Assembly (NCBI GenBank): GCA_039962225.1
Contig: JAMPKV010000021.1
Span: 33,455-97,454, forward strand
DNA: 64,000 nt
Source of the DNA: Microcoleus sp. AS-A8
Lineage (GTDB): Bacteria > Cyanobacteriota > Cyanobacteriia > Cyanobacteriales > Coleofasciculaceae
Direction: 5' to 3'
Shown here: positions 43,576 to 51,825 of the stretch, one piece after another
Position numbering within the stretch: position 1 is the stretch's first letter
How the letters are laid out: each line of letters opens with the position of its first letter
Program-made: the position numbers and the translations under genes
Notes under the pieces: generated by a model
What the model saw: the letters and a program-made list of their open reading frames with translations, nothing else
Database searches by the model: none
Told to the model about the DNA's origin: nothing

Positions 43576-45449
43576 TGACTCAGAAGAAAAGACAACCTCC
43601 TGCTGGAGAAATTCGGCAGAGCCAGATGCTTTCTACCTTCGGTCCCGGCTCAATGGTAGACTTGCCGAACCACTCGGTGTTGATTGGCGGTCTCAACCAC
43701 TGGCAGGGGTATCGCAACCAGCCCATTGACGAAGAGCGGCTGGCGGCAAGAGTTTGCCAACTTTTGGGGGTTGCAAAGATTAATATGTACGCACCCCCCG
43801 CCGCCGAGCAAGACCCTTCAGCCCCACGCACCGGCGTTACTGCATTTACCTTTCCCGCTTGGTTTGTCGCGCAGGTTGCCGACGAGAAATGGAAAGCCCC
43901 CAGTGGCAAAGAGTATCAGACCAGACCTTTGGTACCGTGGGCACGTTTGGTGAAAGGAAAATACCTCAACCCCGATCGCAAGAAAATCCCTGTAGTCCCC
44001 GTGCGTTTTGTTCAAGCTTGCCTGAACGGTCACATCAGTGACATTGACTGGTATCTCTTCGTCAATCCAGACTGCCGGAGTAACTGCCCAGCACCGCTTT
44101 GGTTGGACGAGGGCGGTACGGGAAACGACTTTGCTGATATCTTCATTCGGTGCGAGCAGTGCAAAAAACGCCGTCCACTCTCCGACGCTACGCTTCCCGG
44201 TCGAAATGTTTTGGGATATTGCAAAGGTCAGCGTCCCTGGTTAGGGCAGGGTGCATCTGAACAGTGTACCGCTCTCAACAAGGATTTGCCAGAAAAGAAT
44301 CGCCTCCTCGTTCGCTCTGCCAGTAATGCCTACTTTGCTCAGACATTGAGCGTTATTTCCATCCCAGACTCCGATCAAAAGTTAAAGGATGCTGTCAGCC
44401 AGGTCTACGAAAATCATCTGCAATTCTTAGAAAGTTTAGATGAAGTTCGCAAGGAACGCCGCAGACCAAACGTGGCAAATGCCCTAGAAGGGTTCAGTGA
44501 TGATGCAGTCTGGGCAGAGGTCACGCGACGGTTGAGTGGGGAAACGCCGAAGTCTAAGAGCATCAAGCAAGTTGAGATTGAAGCCTTACTATCGAGTCCC
44601 GAAGAAGTTGGTGAGGATGTCCCGGAGGGCGATTTCTACGCTCGCACCCGGAAGCTCAGCGAATTGAAGCCAGCTCTCGCCTCGCGACTGGATCGCATTG
44701 TTCTGGTTCATCGGCTCCGAGAGGTGATCGCGCAGGTTGGCTTCACGCGGTTTGAGGCAGAAGTGCCCGACATCGAAGGTGAATTGTCTCCTGAATTATC
44801 CATTGCAGTAAGACGAGCAGCTTTGGATGTTGAACCCAGCTGGGTTCCTGCGGTTGAGAATAAAGGAGAGGGAGTCTTCATCGCCTTCAGCAAGACCGCA
44901 ATCGATGAGTGGCAGACACGCAAGGCTGTAAACGATAGGGGACGCGAATTACGCAACGGCTACACTCAGTGGTGCCAGCGCCGAGGCATTCCCCAGGACA
45001 AGGCGAAATTTCCCGGACTCCCCTATATCATGCTGCATTCTCTTTCCCATCTTTTGATTGCAGCTGTATCGCTGGAGTGTGGCTACGCCGCTAGTTCTAT
45101 CCGAGAACGTATATATGCGGGAGAGGCGGGGTATGGGATACTCCTTTACACGGGAAGTTCAGGCTCCGAGGGAACGTTGGGTGGGTTAGTACAGATAGGC
45201 AAACGCATAGAACACCACTTAACGACTGCTCTCGAATTCGGGAAACTTTGCTCAAATGACCCCGTTTGCGCTCAACATCAGCCTGACAACATGCAGGAAG
45301 AACGCTTCCTTCACGGGTCTGCCTGCCATAGCTGTTTGCTGATTGCAGAGACTTCCTGCGAACGTCGTAACGAATTTTTGGATCGGGCACTTGTCGTGGA
45401 TACCGTTGAGAGAATGGGAGCAGCGTTCTTCCCAGATGAACTCGGTTGA
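43575..45449 (+). CDS. drmB: DISARM protein DrmB (DUF1998)
   Basis: A 624-residue protein starting at GTG 43575, which overlaps the drmA stop (TAGTG). The N-terminus has the DrmB signature SQMLSTFGPGSMVDLPN. The C-terminal DUF1998 region contains LHSLSHLLIAAVSLECGYAA and GILLYTGSSGSEGTLGGLV, plus cysteine groups (CSNDPVCAQH, CHSCLLIAETSCERRN) likely to bind zinc. Further cysteine pairs (CRSNCPAPLW, CEQCKKRR) lie near residues 165-200. It partners with DrmA. The TGATG overlap leads into drmC. Confidence 0.92.
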   Translation: MTQKKRQPPAGEIRQSQMLSTFGPGSMVDLPNHSVLIGGLNHWQGYRNQPIDEERLAARVCQLLGVAKINMYAPPAAEQDPSAPRTGVTAFTFPAWFVAQVADEKWKAPSGKEYQTRPLVPWARLVKGKYLNPDRKKIPVVPVRFVQACLNGHISDIDWYLFVNPDCRSNCPAPLWLDEGGTGNDFADIFIRCEQCKKRRPLSDATLPGRNVLGYCKGQRPWLGQGASEQCTALNKDLPEKNRLLVRSASNAYFAQTLSVISIPDSDQKLKDAVSQVYENHLQFLESLDEVRKERRRPNVANALEGFSDDAVWAEVTRRLSGETPKSKSIKQVEIEALLSSPEEVGEDVPEGDFYARTRKLSELKPALASRLDRIVLVHRLREVIAQVGFTRFEAEVPDIEGELSPELSIAVRRAALDVEPSWVPAVENKGEGVFIAFSKTAIDEWQTRKAVNDRGRELRNGYTQWCQRRGIPQDKAKFPGLPYIMLHSLSHLLIAAVSLECGYAASSIRERIYAGEAGYGILLYTGSSGSEGTLGGLVQIGKRIEHHLTTALEFGKLCSNDPVCAQHQPDNMQEERFLHGSACHSCLLIAETSCERRNEFLDRALVVDTVERMGAAFFPDELG

Positions 45450-46249
45450 TGTCTCCTTTCCACCATCTTAGTCGCCCTGCCCTGATTGGTTTGGCAGCAG
45501 CCCTTGAAACCGGAAGGCTTACTGCTCCCTTTTATGCTGCCACGTTGACGGGTCACGTACCCGCTGCAATGCGGAATGAAGTCGCGGCAGAATTGGAGAA
45601 GCTTCATCAGATGGGCATGACAACAGAACATATGGCGTATATGCTGCGCTTGGTTGCCCAAGAGCGGACACTTTCCCAAACAAATCGCGATCGCATTGAC
45701 CTCGTGTGGACGGGTCATGAGGTGTTCAGCTCAGAGAGCCGCGATACCAGTATTGTCGTGCGTGAGTTGTTCAGTACCGCCCAAAGCAGTGTCCTTATCT
45801 CCAGTTATGCCCTTGATAAAGGGAAGAAAGGGAAAGAGCTATTTCAAGTTTTGGCAGACCAAATGGATGCTAATTCCGATCTGCAAGTCAGAATGTTTCT
45901 GAACGTGCAGCGACCTCACAGGAGCGAGGCACCTGAGTCAGTGATACTCCGAGAGTTTGCAGGCACCTTTCGCAGAGAGGTCTGGCCCGGAGCAAGGCTA
46001 CCAGAGGTGTTTCACGATCCGCGATCGCTTTCAACTGAGACAGGCCCTAAAACGTGTCTCCATGCCAAGTGCGTTGTGGTGGATGAGGAGCGCCTGTTCG
46101 TCACCTCTGCCAACTTCACCGAAGCGGCTCACGAGCGCAACATAGAAGCTGGTGTTCTGATTGCTGACCCGGTAGCGGCAAAAGCCATGCGATCGCAGTT
46201 CGAGGCGTTGGTTGATAGAAAGATTTTACGTCGAGTCCCTGGACTTTGA
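45449..46249 (+). CDS. drmC: DISARM phospholipase D-like protein DrmC
   Basis: A 266-residue protein starting at ATG 45449, which overlaps the drmB stop. It is a PLD-superfamily protein with a single HKD motif, HAKCVVVD (His205, Lys207), followed by RLFVTSANFTEAAHERNIEA. This is the usual form of DrmC, a putative nuclease; a dimer would complete the active site. DrmC is reported to be dispensable in some DISARM systems. It ends the operon. Confidence 0.9.
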   Translation: MSPFHHLSRPALIGLAAALETGRLTAPFYAATLTGHVPAAMRNEVAAELEKLHQMGMTTEHMAYMLRLVAQERTLSQTNRDRIDLVWTGHEVFSSESRDTSIVVRELFSTAQSSVLISSYALDKGKKGKELFQVLADQMDANSDLQVRMFLNVQRPHRSEAPESVILREFAGTFRREVWPGARLPEVFHDPRSLSTETGPKTCLHAKCVVVDEERLFVTSANFTEAAHERNIEAGVLIADPVAAKAMRSQFEALVDRKILRRVPGL

Positions 46250-46270
46250 AGCTAGTGCGTCCTGACAGTG

Positions 46271-46286
46271 ATCGCTAAAAAGCGAT
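46271..46286. terminator. Hairpin ATCGCT-aaaa-AGCGAT between convergent genes
   Basis: A 6-bp stem with a 4-base loop lies 22 bases after drmC, in the space where drmC and the ImmA-like gene converge. It lacks a T run, so a terminator role is tentative. Confidence 0.3.
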
Positions 46287-46386
46287 GCCTCAATAGGAAT
46301 AAACTGTTCCGTCATCGCTAATTTCCTTCGTTACAATCTTTCAACTACTACTTCATTGCATTAGAACTGGGGTAGAGCTAAATACT

Positions 46387-46971
46387 CTAATGCCGACGAC
46401 TTTTGGAGCGAGGTTTCTTCCAACCTATACGCCTTTTTGCTCCAGTTACATTGATTCGCATGTTGATGACTTCCTGAGTCGCACCGTAGAAATCAACTGC
46501 TTGTTCCATGCCCATTTTTGTCTTGACGATGTGGAGAGCGGCTTCCTCAGAGATAAGGAGAGCTGGTCCTAACCAGTTTGCTTCCTCTTCTATTTCTTTG
46601 TTGAAGTTACGGCAACCATACTCACTAAAGGGTTCAGTCGGAGGATGCTGTAAAATCCCGTGACTCAATTCATGAGCAATGTTAGATGCCTGCCGTCGAG
46701 GATGGTGCGAGTCATTGTGGACAATCATGCGGCGATGACCGTGAAAAACAGTTACAGCAGAGAAGCATTCTCGATTAATTTCAGTTAGATAATGAGTTTC
46801 AGTTGGACATTCATTCCTGAACTCTGATAGCGAAAGGACAGGAATATCCAAGAGGTCTGAGAGCTTCCAGGGGCAGAGAGGAGCATGAGGTTGGAGTCCC
46901 AGCTCCTCTCGAAATTCCCTGGCATAATTGTTTGCCTCTGTCTTGAATCCACGGCGTAGCTCCATCATCAA
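46387..46971 (-). CDS. ImmA/IrrE-type metallopeptidase
   Basis: A 194-residue zinc metallopeptidase-like protein. The zinc motif is SNIAHELSHGILQH (His100, Glu101, His104), and EIEEEANWLGPALLIS gives the third ligand. Family members such as ImmA and IrrE cleave or inactivate a partner XRE repressor on a signal. Here the partner overlaps by four bases (46968-46971) and is translated first. The pair is divergent from the ubiquitin-like operon and probably controls it, or acts as a toxin-antitoxin pair. Confidence 0.85.
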   Translation of the reverse strand: MMMELRRGFKTEANNYAREFREELGLQPHAPLCPWKLSDLLDIPVLSLSEFRNECPTETHYLTEINRECFSAVTVFHGHRRMIVHNDSHHPRRQASNIAHELSHGILQHPPTEPFSEYGCRNFNKEIEEEANWLGPALLISEEAALHIVKTKMGMEQAVDFYGATQEVINMRINVTGAKRRIGWKKPRSKSRRH

Positions 46972-47324
46972 CTGTCCTTACGAAGTTTTTCATAGGCAGC
47001 TTTGATGATCGCTTCAATGGCTGCCGCTCCTTCTGGAGTGAGGTGAGAATCTGCACGTAGGTACGCCGTAATCTGAGCAAGCGGATCAGACTCTACCTGA
47101 GTATCTTGACCGCCCTGAACGAAAAATTCAGCTTTTAACCCTGACCATGCTAGCAATGCTGCGAGGCTATCCACGTCAGGTCTTCTCCCTTGTGCCATCC
47201 GGGTCAACGTAGATGCACTGATCCCGGATTGTTCTGCTACCTGCTTCCACGACAATTTCTTGGACTGCCGTTGGCTGTCTAGTGCCGCATAAAAAGACTC
47301 CACATTGAACTCTACCTTTCCCAT
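46968..47324 (-). CDS. XRE-family HTH regulator
   Basis: A 118-residue protein with an XRE helix-turn-helix at residues 20-62 (SKKLSWKQVAEQSGISASTL, then TRMAQGRRPDVDSLAALL) and a helical C-terminal extension. It is the natural substrate or partner of the overlapping ImmA-like peptidase. Its start faces the Ubl operon across a 107-base region filled with GCAAT/ATTGC boxes, so it is the likely repressor of both directions. Confidence 0.85.
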   Translation of the reverse strand: MGKVEFNVESFYAALDSQRQSKKLSWKQVAEQSGISASTLTRMAQGRRPDVDSLAALLAWSGLKAEFFVQGGQDTQVESDPLAQITAYLRADSHLTPEGAAAIEAIIKAAYEKLRKDS

Positions 47325-47431
47325 CCCACCTCCAATTGCTCTCTTGCAATTTTAATTTACGAGTGCAATATAATAAAAAGGAATTGCAATCTAGCAATCA
47401 AAAGTCACTCTAGCAATCAGGAGAATTGCAT
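47325..47431. promoter_or_regulatory. Divergent control region with GCAAT operator boxes
   Basis: The region lies between the XRE gene and the Ubl operon. It has an inverted repeat AATTGC-6 bases-GCAATT (47334-47351). Further GCAAT boxes lie at 47365, 47386, 47394 and 47413. A direct repeat CTAGCAATCA occurs at 47391 and 47410, 19 bases apart, with a final AATTGC at 47424. AGGAG at 47419-47423 is eight bases from the Ubl ATG, so the last boxes overlap the ribosome-binding site. The repeats are visible; binding by the XRE protein is inferred. Confidence 0.65.
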
Positions 47432-47887
47432 ATGGTTGTAAATAAGAATTTCCGAGTCCAGATAGACGATAATGCTTACTCAGTAGCAGATCCGGTTATT
47501 ACAGGACTCCAACTCCTGGACACGGCAGGGAAGAGACCCTCGGACGAGTACCTGATTTTCTATCTGCTTCCAGGAGGGCAGCTCGAAGAGATTCGACTGG
47601 ACGAGACGGTTGATCTAAGACAGCGGGGTGTTGAGCGTTTTATCACCTGGCGCAGCGATCGCTCTTTTCGTCTCGTGATTGATGGACGCCGCTTTGAGTG
47701 GGGAGCACCGCTCATTACTGGATTGAAGCTTAAGGAACGTGCGGGAGTTGACCCTCAGACTTACGGAGTCTGGCTAGAAGTCAGGGGAGGGGAAGATCGT
47801 CCGATAGGGGATGCCGAGACGGTTGACCTTCAGGCGGAAGGCGTTGAGCGCTTTTTCACAGGTAAGAAAACCACGACGGAGGGCTAG
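47432..47887 (+). CDS. Two-domain ubiquitin-like protein (multiubiquitin)
   Basis: A 151-residue protein from ATG 47432, preceded by AGGAG at ideal spacing. It is built of two similar ubiquitin-like units, residues 7-73 (VQIDDNAYSVADPVITGLQL) and 78-143 (LVIDGRRFEWGAPLITGLKL). Each ends with a pattern like ETVDLxxxGVERF. This is the multiubiquitin family encoded with bacterial E1/E2/JAB genes. The last residue is glycine after a short flexible tail (GKKTTTEG), so the E1 could activate it without prior trimming. It begins an operon with E2-like, JAB-E1 and DUF6527-like genes. Confidence 0.85.
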   Translation: MVVNKNFRVQIDDNAYSVADPVITGLQLLDTAGKRPSDEYLIFYLLPGGQLEEIRLDETVDLRQRGVERFITWRSDRSFRLVIDGRRFEWGAPLITGLKLKERAGVDPQTYGVWLEVRGGEDRPIGDAETVDLQAEGVERFFTGKKTTTEG

Positions 47888-47890
47888 ACT

Positions 47891-48271
47891 ATGACTTTTC
47901 TGCCTTCACGAGACCGGGAATACCTGGAAAGCAAAGGCTTTGTCTTCCATGAGATTGTGGACGGAGGTAACAAGGGAATTGTCCTTCCCAAGTTTCGGCT
48001 CCCGACTCACAAATATGATGCGAGCCAAGTCGATGTTCTGATCCTTCTACCTTCAGGCTACCCAGATGTTCCGCCAGATATGTTTTACCTGGAACCCTGG
48101 GTAAAGCTTATACAGGGGAATTGTTACCCGAAAGCTGCAAACAACCCCTTTGCATTCAGTGGACGCTCATGGCAGCGCTGGTCGCGGCATAACAACGAAT
48201 GGCGACCTGGAGTCGATGGCATCTGGACAATGCTGAAGCGAGTTGAACACGCCTTGGAGGTCGCCGCATGA
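47891..48271 (+). CDS. E2-like ubiquitin-conjugating fold protein (Prok-E2_E type)
   Basis: A 126-residue protein of the bacterial E2 family E. It carries the E2-like strand-loop LILLPSGYPDVPPDMFYLEP (compare the YPxxPP of eukaryotic E2s) and a conserved end WSRHNNEWRPGVDGIWTMLK. The only cysteine, Cys78 in QGNCYPKAAN, lies at about the right distance after the PP pair to be the thioester site, but I cannot confirm that. The start is three bases after the Ubl stop, and the stop overlaps the E1 start by ATGA. Confidence 0.8.
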   Translation: MTFLPSRDREYLESKGFVFHEIVDGGNKGIVLPKFRLPTHKYDASQVDVLILLPSGYPDVPPDMFYLEPWVKLIQGNCYPKAANNPFAFSGRSWQRWSRHNNEWRPGVDGIWTMLKRVEHALEVAA

Positions 48272-49683
48272 CCAGTTACGTGAGTCTGACCTTACAGGAA
48301 CGCCACTTACATAAGCTGAAAGACAGGTTGCTCCACCAGGATGGACGGGAACGAGCAGCCTATCTGATATGTGGTGAAGTGTTCATTCCATCAGATCCGT
48401 GGAATGGTCGTTCTCATCGGCAATACCTGTCTTTCGATATCCTACCGATCCCGGAAGAAGAGATAGTCTCACGTTCATCCCAGCACATCACTTGGAAGAC
48501 TGACTCATTTGTCCGAGCGTTAAAACTTGCTCAAGCAAAAGGGATGACAGTTGCACTTATCCATAGTCATCCTGGTGGTTTTGCTACCTTCTCTGATCAG
48601 GACGACATCAATGAACCTGATTTGGTGGAGCTGGCTCAAAATCGAAACGGAGAAACGACGAGGCTTCTTAGCGTCGTTTTGACTTCAGAGGGAGATTTGG
48701 TTGGGCGTTGCTGGGTAAACCCCGAAGAGTACGAGCCACTGGCTCTCATCTGCTCTATTGGCAATAGGATTCAGCTTCATTACCCAGGTCGAGGAGAAGG
48801 AGTACCATCTCCAGTTTTCCACCGACAATCCCTTGCGTTTGGCAAGGCACTGACACAAGACCTATCCATATTGCGGGTAGGTCTTGTTGGTTGTGGTGGA
48901 ACAGGCAGTGCAGTGGCGATGTTATTGCCAAAGTTAGGAGTGCGACAGATTGCTCTGTTCGATAAGGACGTTGTAGAGGAAAGCAACTTAAATCGACTGC
49001 ATGGTGCGACATGGGCTGATGTTCAAGAGCAGCGTCCTAAAGTAGAGGTTATTGAGCGATCGATTGCTGCACTAGGAATAGGTATTCAGGTGAAGAGCTA
49101 TCAAGCTTGGATAGGTGATCCAGAGTGCCGGGACGCTTTGAAGTCCTGCGATATCGTATTTAGCTGCACAGACGATCACGCAGGGCGCTTGCTATTGAAC
49201 CGTTTTGCTTACTACTACCTTACACCAGTCTTTGATATGGGGTTAGCGATTGAGGTTTCCTCTTCAGATCCCCCAGAAATACAAGCTTTAGATGGCAGAG
49301 TGACAACGCTTTTACCAGAATGTACGTGTTTACTCTGTCGTGAAGTGATTAATCCAGTTATCGCGCGTGATGAGACATTGAAGCGTGAGCAGCCCGATGA
49401 GTATGAGCGCCGGAAAGCCGAGGCGTATGTCTTAGGTGAAGGCAATCCGAGTCCAGCAGTGGTTCTCTTCACAACGGATGTGGCGATTATGGCGCTTGAG
49501 GAGATGGTTCACCGTTTTCAAGGATTTCGCGGAGAAGAGGGGGCTGTGGCTCAACGAGTTAGAAAGTATCACCTTCTGACGGATCGACGACAAGGTGCTC
49601 GTGTTAACGAGTATTGTCCAGTATGCAGCACAGATGAGTGCTGGGGTAGAGGAGATGTTGAACCATTTCTCGATCAAGTATAA
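48268..49683 (+). CDS. JAB peptidase-E1 (ThiF) fusion enzyme
   Basis: A 471-residue two-domain enzyme. Residues 1-165 are a JAB/JAMM metal-dependent isopeptidase: Glu37 (LICGEVF) and the HSHPGGFATFSDQD motif (His99, His101, Ser109, Asp112). Residues 200-460 are a ThiF/E1-type adenylating domain with VGLVGCGGTGSAV (208-213) and DKDVVEESNLNR. Cysteines CTCLLC (352-357) and CPVC near the end form a likely zinc site, and one may be catalytic. The E1 half would activate the Ubl C-terminus and the E2 would receive it; the JAB half would remove or process it. Having both activities in one chain is typical of multiubiquitin operons. Confidence 0.88.
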   Translation: MTSYVSLTLQERHLHKLKDRLLHQDGRERAAYLICGEVFIPSDPWNGRSHRQYLSFDILPIPEEEIVSRSSQHITWKTDSFVRALKLAQAKGMTVALIHSHPGGFATFSDQDDINEPDLVELAQNRNGETTRLLSVVLTSEGDLVGRCWVNPEEYEPLALICSIGNRIQLHYPGRGEGVPSPVFHRQSLAFGKALTQDLSILRVGLVGCGGTGSAVAMLLPKLGVRQIALFDKDVVEESNLNRLHGATWADVQEQRPKVEVIERSIAALGIGIQVKSYQAWIGDPECRDALKSCDIVFSCTDDHAGRLLLNRFAYYYLTPVFDMGLAIEVSSSDPPEIQALDGRVTTLLPECTCLLCREVINPVIARDETLKREQPDEYERRKAEAYVLGEGNPSPAVVLFTTDVAIMALEEMVHRFQGFRGEEGAVAQRVRKYHLLTDRRQGARVNEYCPVCSTDECWGRGDVEPFLDQV

Positions 49684-49688
49684 GTACT

Positions 49689-50081
49689 ATGTTTCTGCGC
49701 TCGATAGTTCGATACATTCTCGTTTCGCTTCGGCTAATTCAAAAGCCCGACTTTGTTAGCCGAACCGTTTCTTCTCATCCCGCTCCTGAAGAAATTGCTT
49801 CTGGTGAGATTGTGATTGTAGGAGATGAAACATATCGAAAGTGGGCTTGCTTTCGTTGTCCAGGAGGATGTGGAGAGGTGATTCTTCTGTCTCTCAATAC
49901 TTCACGGCGTCCATCATGGAAAGTTATTCTTGACTGGTTAAAGCGCCCAACGCTTGACCCATCTGTGCGACAGCTTAATGAATGCAAATGCCATTTTTGG
50001 GTACGGAAAGGTCGGGTTGAATGGTGTGAAGACTCTGGACTATCCTTGGGTATATCCGGCACTGATAATAACACTGGTTAG
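49689..50081 (+). CDS. DUF6527-like zinc protein of the Ubl operon
   Basis: A 130-residue protein. The N-terminal 20 residues are basic and hydrophobic (MFLRSIVRYILVSLRLI), possibly an anchor. A cysteine-rich core follows: CFRCPGGCGEVILLSL, SRRPSWKVILDWLKRPTLDP, then CKCHFWVRKGRVEWCEDSG. The CxxCxxxC and CxCHFW...C groups suggest zinc binding. This pattern matches the DUF6527 proteins that accompany bacterial Ubl operons, where the role is unknown. It starts five bases after the JAB-E1 gene. Confidence 0.75.
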   Translation: MFLRSIVRYILVSLRLIQKPDFVSRTVSSHPAPEEIASGEIVIVGDETYRKWACFRCPGGCGEVILLSLNTSRRPSWKVILDWLKRPTLDPSVRQLNECKCHFWVRKGRVEWCEDSGLSLGISGTDNNTG

Positions 50082-50140
50082 CTACACTACTCAGATGTTT
50101 TACTCTCCCGGTTTTTCATACTACCTGAACTATTCAGTAT

Positions 50141-51313
50141 ATGTCAGATTCTTCCAGCCTCATCGAAAGCTTGCTTTATCAGAATGAGGGAACTGCACTC
50201 GACTTTAAGAGAGAGCAGTATCCCTTCATTGGTGCTACTGATGAGCAAAAGGCAGAACTGCTGAAGGATATCCTTGCCTTTGCAAATTCGTGGCGACAGA
50301 GTGACGCTTACATCGTCATTGGCGTTGAGGCAGTTCAAGGTGGTAAGCACATTCCGGTAGGTACTGATGAACATTTCGATGACGCTCAACTTCAGCAGTT
50401 TGTGAACTGTAAAACGAATCGAAAGGTAGAGCTTTCTTATGAAATTTACCTTTTTGAAGGGAAAAAGATTGGAGTTATCAAGATTCCCAAGCAGGAGCGC
50501 CCGACCTATGCGAATAAGAAATTCGGAAAGGTTGACAAAGATGTTGTTTACTACCGCTTGGGCAGTTCAACAGCGAGCGCTAACCCTGAAGACATTGCCC
50601 GTATGGGGAATGATACAGCGAAGAGTGTTTTAGTCCCAAGCATGAATTTACAGTTTGCGGATTATGAAACACGTCAAGAATTGGGCGATTCCATTAAACT
50701 TTTTTCGACTGCGTATGAAAAACCGAGAAAACCACTTCCTGATGCAGGGCAAGCACGAGGTAGTGGTATTAGTGGTTTCATAGCTCCGACATCTATAGGA
50801 GAAATGATTAACTCCCACTACTGGAGGGATAAAGAGGAATATATTCGACTCAAGAGTTTAGCAAAACCTGTGACGCTGGTAATTTCAAACAAAAGTCGCA
50901 CTCTTGCTGAAAAAGTGCGGGTTGAAATTATTGGAAGCTCTTTAGATGGCATCACTGTTTTGAGTGATTTGCCTACCGAGCCAGCCTACCGTCACATTGA
51001 TTCATTTTCACGAAACGTTCCTAGAATTCGTTCTATTTTTCAGCAGGAACCACGGACAGTGGTAAGTTATCACGGCAACCAATGGACACTCACTGTTAGT
51101 TTTGGAAATGTCCAGCCACAATCGCGTGTGTGGGCAGACGAACCTTTTTATATTGGTTCCAAGCAGAAAGATCGTCTCGAAATGGAAGCAATCATCTATG
51201 CTGATAATCTGCCCGAACCGCAGAAAGTGAAATTCGCTATTGATTTTGAAATAGAAAAGAAACCTACACTTACAATTGATACTCTCAAAACTCTACCACC
51301 GTTTGAGAGATGA
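50141..51313 (+). CDS. AlbA_2 (Schlafen-like) domain protein
   Basis: A 390-residue protein. Residues 5-155 are an AlbA_2/Schlafen-like putative DNA- or RNA-binding domain: ESLLYQNEGTALDFKREQYP, DILAFANSWRQSDAYIVIGV, and YYRLGSSTASANPEDIARM. The remaining 235 residues contain two beta-rich parts (PVTLVISNKSRTLAEKVRVE, and EMEAIIYADNLPEPQKVKFA). It lies 60 bases after the DUF6527-like gene on the same strand and before a strong terminator at 51346. It may therefore be the last gene of the Ubl operon, or an independent defence gene. Confidence 0.75.
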   Translation: MSDSSSLIESLLYQNEGTALDFKREQYPFIGATDEQKAELLKDILAFANSWRQSDAYIVIGVEAVQGGKHIPVGTDEHFDDAQLQQFVNCKTNRKVELSYEIYLFEGKKIGVIKIPKQERPTYANKKFGKVDKDVVYYRLGSSTASANPEDIARMGNDTAKSVLVPSMNLQFADYETRQELGDSIKLFSTAYEKPRKPLPDAGQARGSGISGFIAPTSIGEMINSHYWRDKEEYIRLKSLAKPVTLVISNKSRTLAEKVRVEIIGSSLDGITVLSDLPTEPAYRHIDSFSRNVPRIRSIFQQEPRTVVSYHGNQWTLTVSFGNVQPQSRVWADEPFYIGSKQKDRLEMEAIIYADNLPEPQKVKFAIDFEIEKKPTLTIDTLKTLPPFER

Positions 51314-51345
51314 TATCGGTTATTAAATTGGTTCAATCCGCAAAG

Positions 51346-51376
51346 CCTCGCCTAACGCAAAATGGCGGGGGTTTTT
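51346..51376 (+). terminator. Rho-independent terminator after the AlbA_2 gene
   Basis: The stem CCTCGCC/GGCGGGG has seven pairs (one G:T) around an 11-base loop and is followed by TTTTT. It lies 33 bases after the stop codon at 51313. Confidence 0.65.
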
Positions 51377-51791
51377 CAGCACAAAGTGTTACCCTCCTTA
51401 ATCAAGTCACCCGTGCAAACCACTGGCAGGCGCTCCTGGTAAGCCTTAATCGTTTCGCTGTATTCCGGTTCTGGAAGCTCAACATTGATTTTCCATCGAT
51501 AGCAACACTGTTATCAGCAACGAAACTTCAGGGGTTTTAGAGTCTACTATGCCTTAGCCAAAGTATGACAAAGTACGTGCTTTTCTTGGGACACGCGAAC
51601 GCGATCGTCGGGTACCTAGTGACTTCTCTCCGGGTAAGTGAAGGCGATTATCCTTTCCACTTTGAGGAAGACCATACAGAGAAAAGACCCCGATCTGCGC
51701 TTCGCAGCAGCGCTTCGCTATCGCACATCTGCTAGCGAGGGGGAGAATGAGTGCAATTTCTTGCCCGCTTCCATTTCTTGGGAGGTTGGGC

Positions 51792-51825
51792 GTTGTTAAA
51801 ATCCAGCCGACTGGATTTTAACAAC
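51792..51825. repeat. CCGA-loop hairpin, copy B
   Basis: Perfect 15-bp arms (GTTGTTAAAATCCAG and CTGGATTTTAACAAC) surround the loop CCGA. The core CCAGCCGACTGG is shared with copies A (4019) and C (62376), but the outer arms differ while still pairing. That compensatory pattern shows the folded structure is what is kept. Confidence 0.7.

Noticed and set aside
51310..51540. A 76-codon frame overlapping the AlbA_2 stop
   Set aside because: It reads straight through the terminator hairpin and has no recognisable feature.
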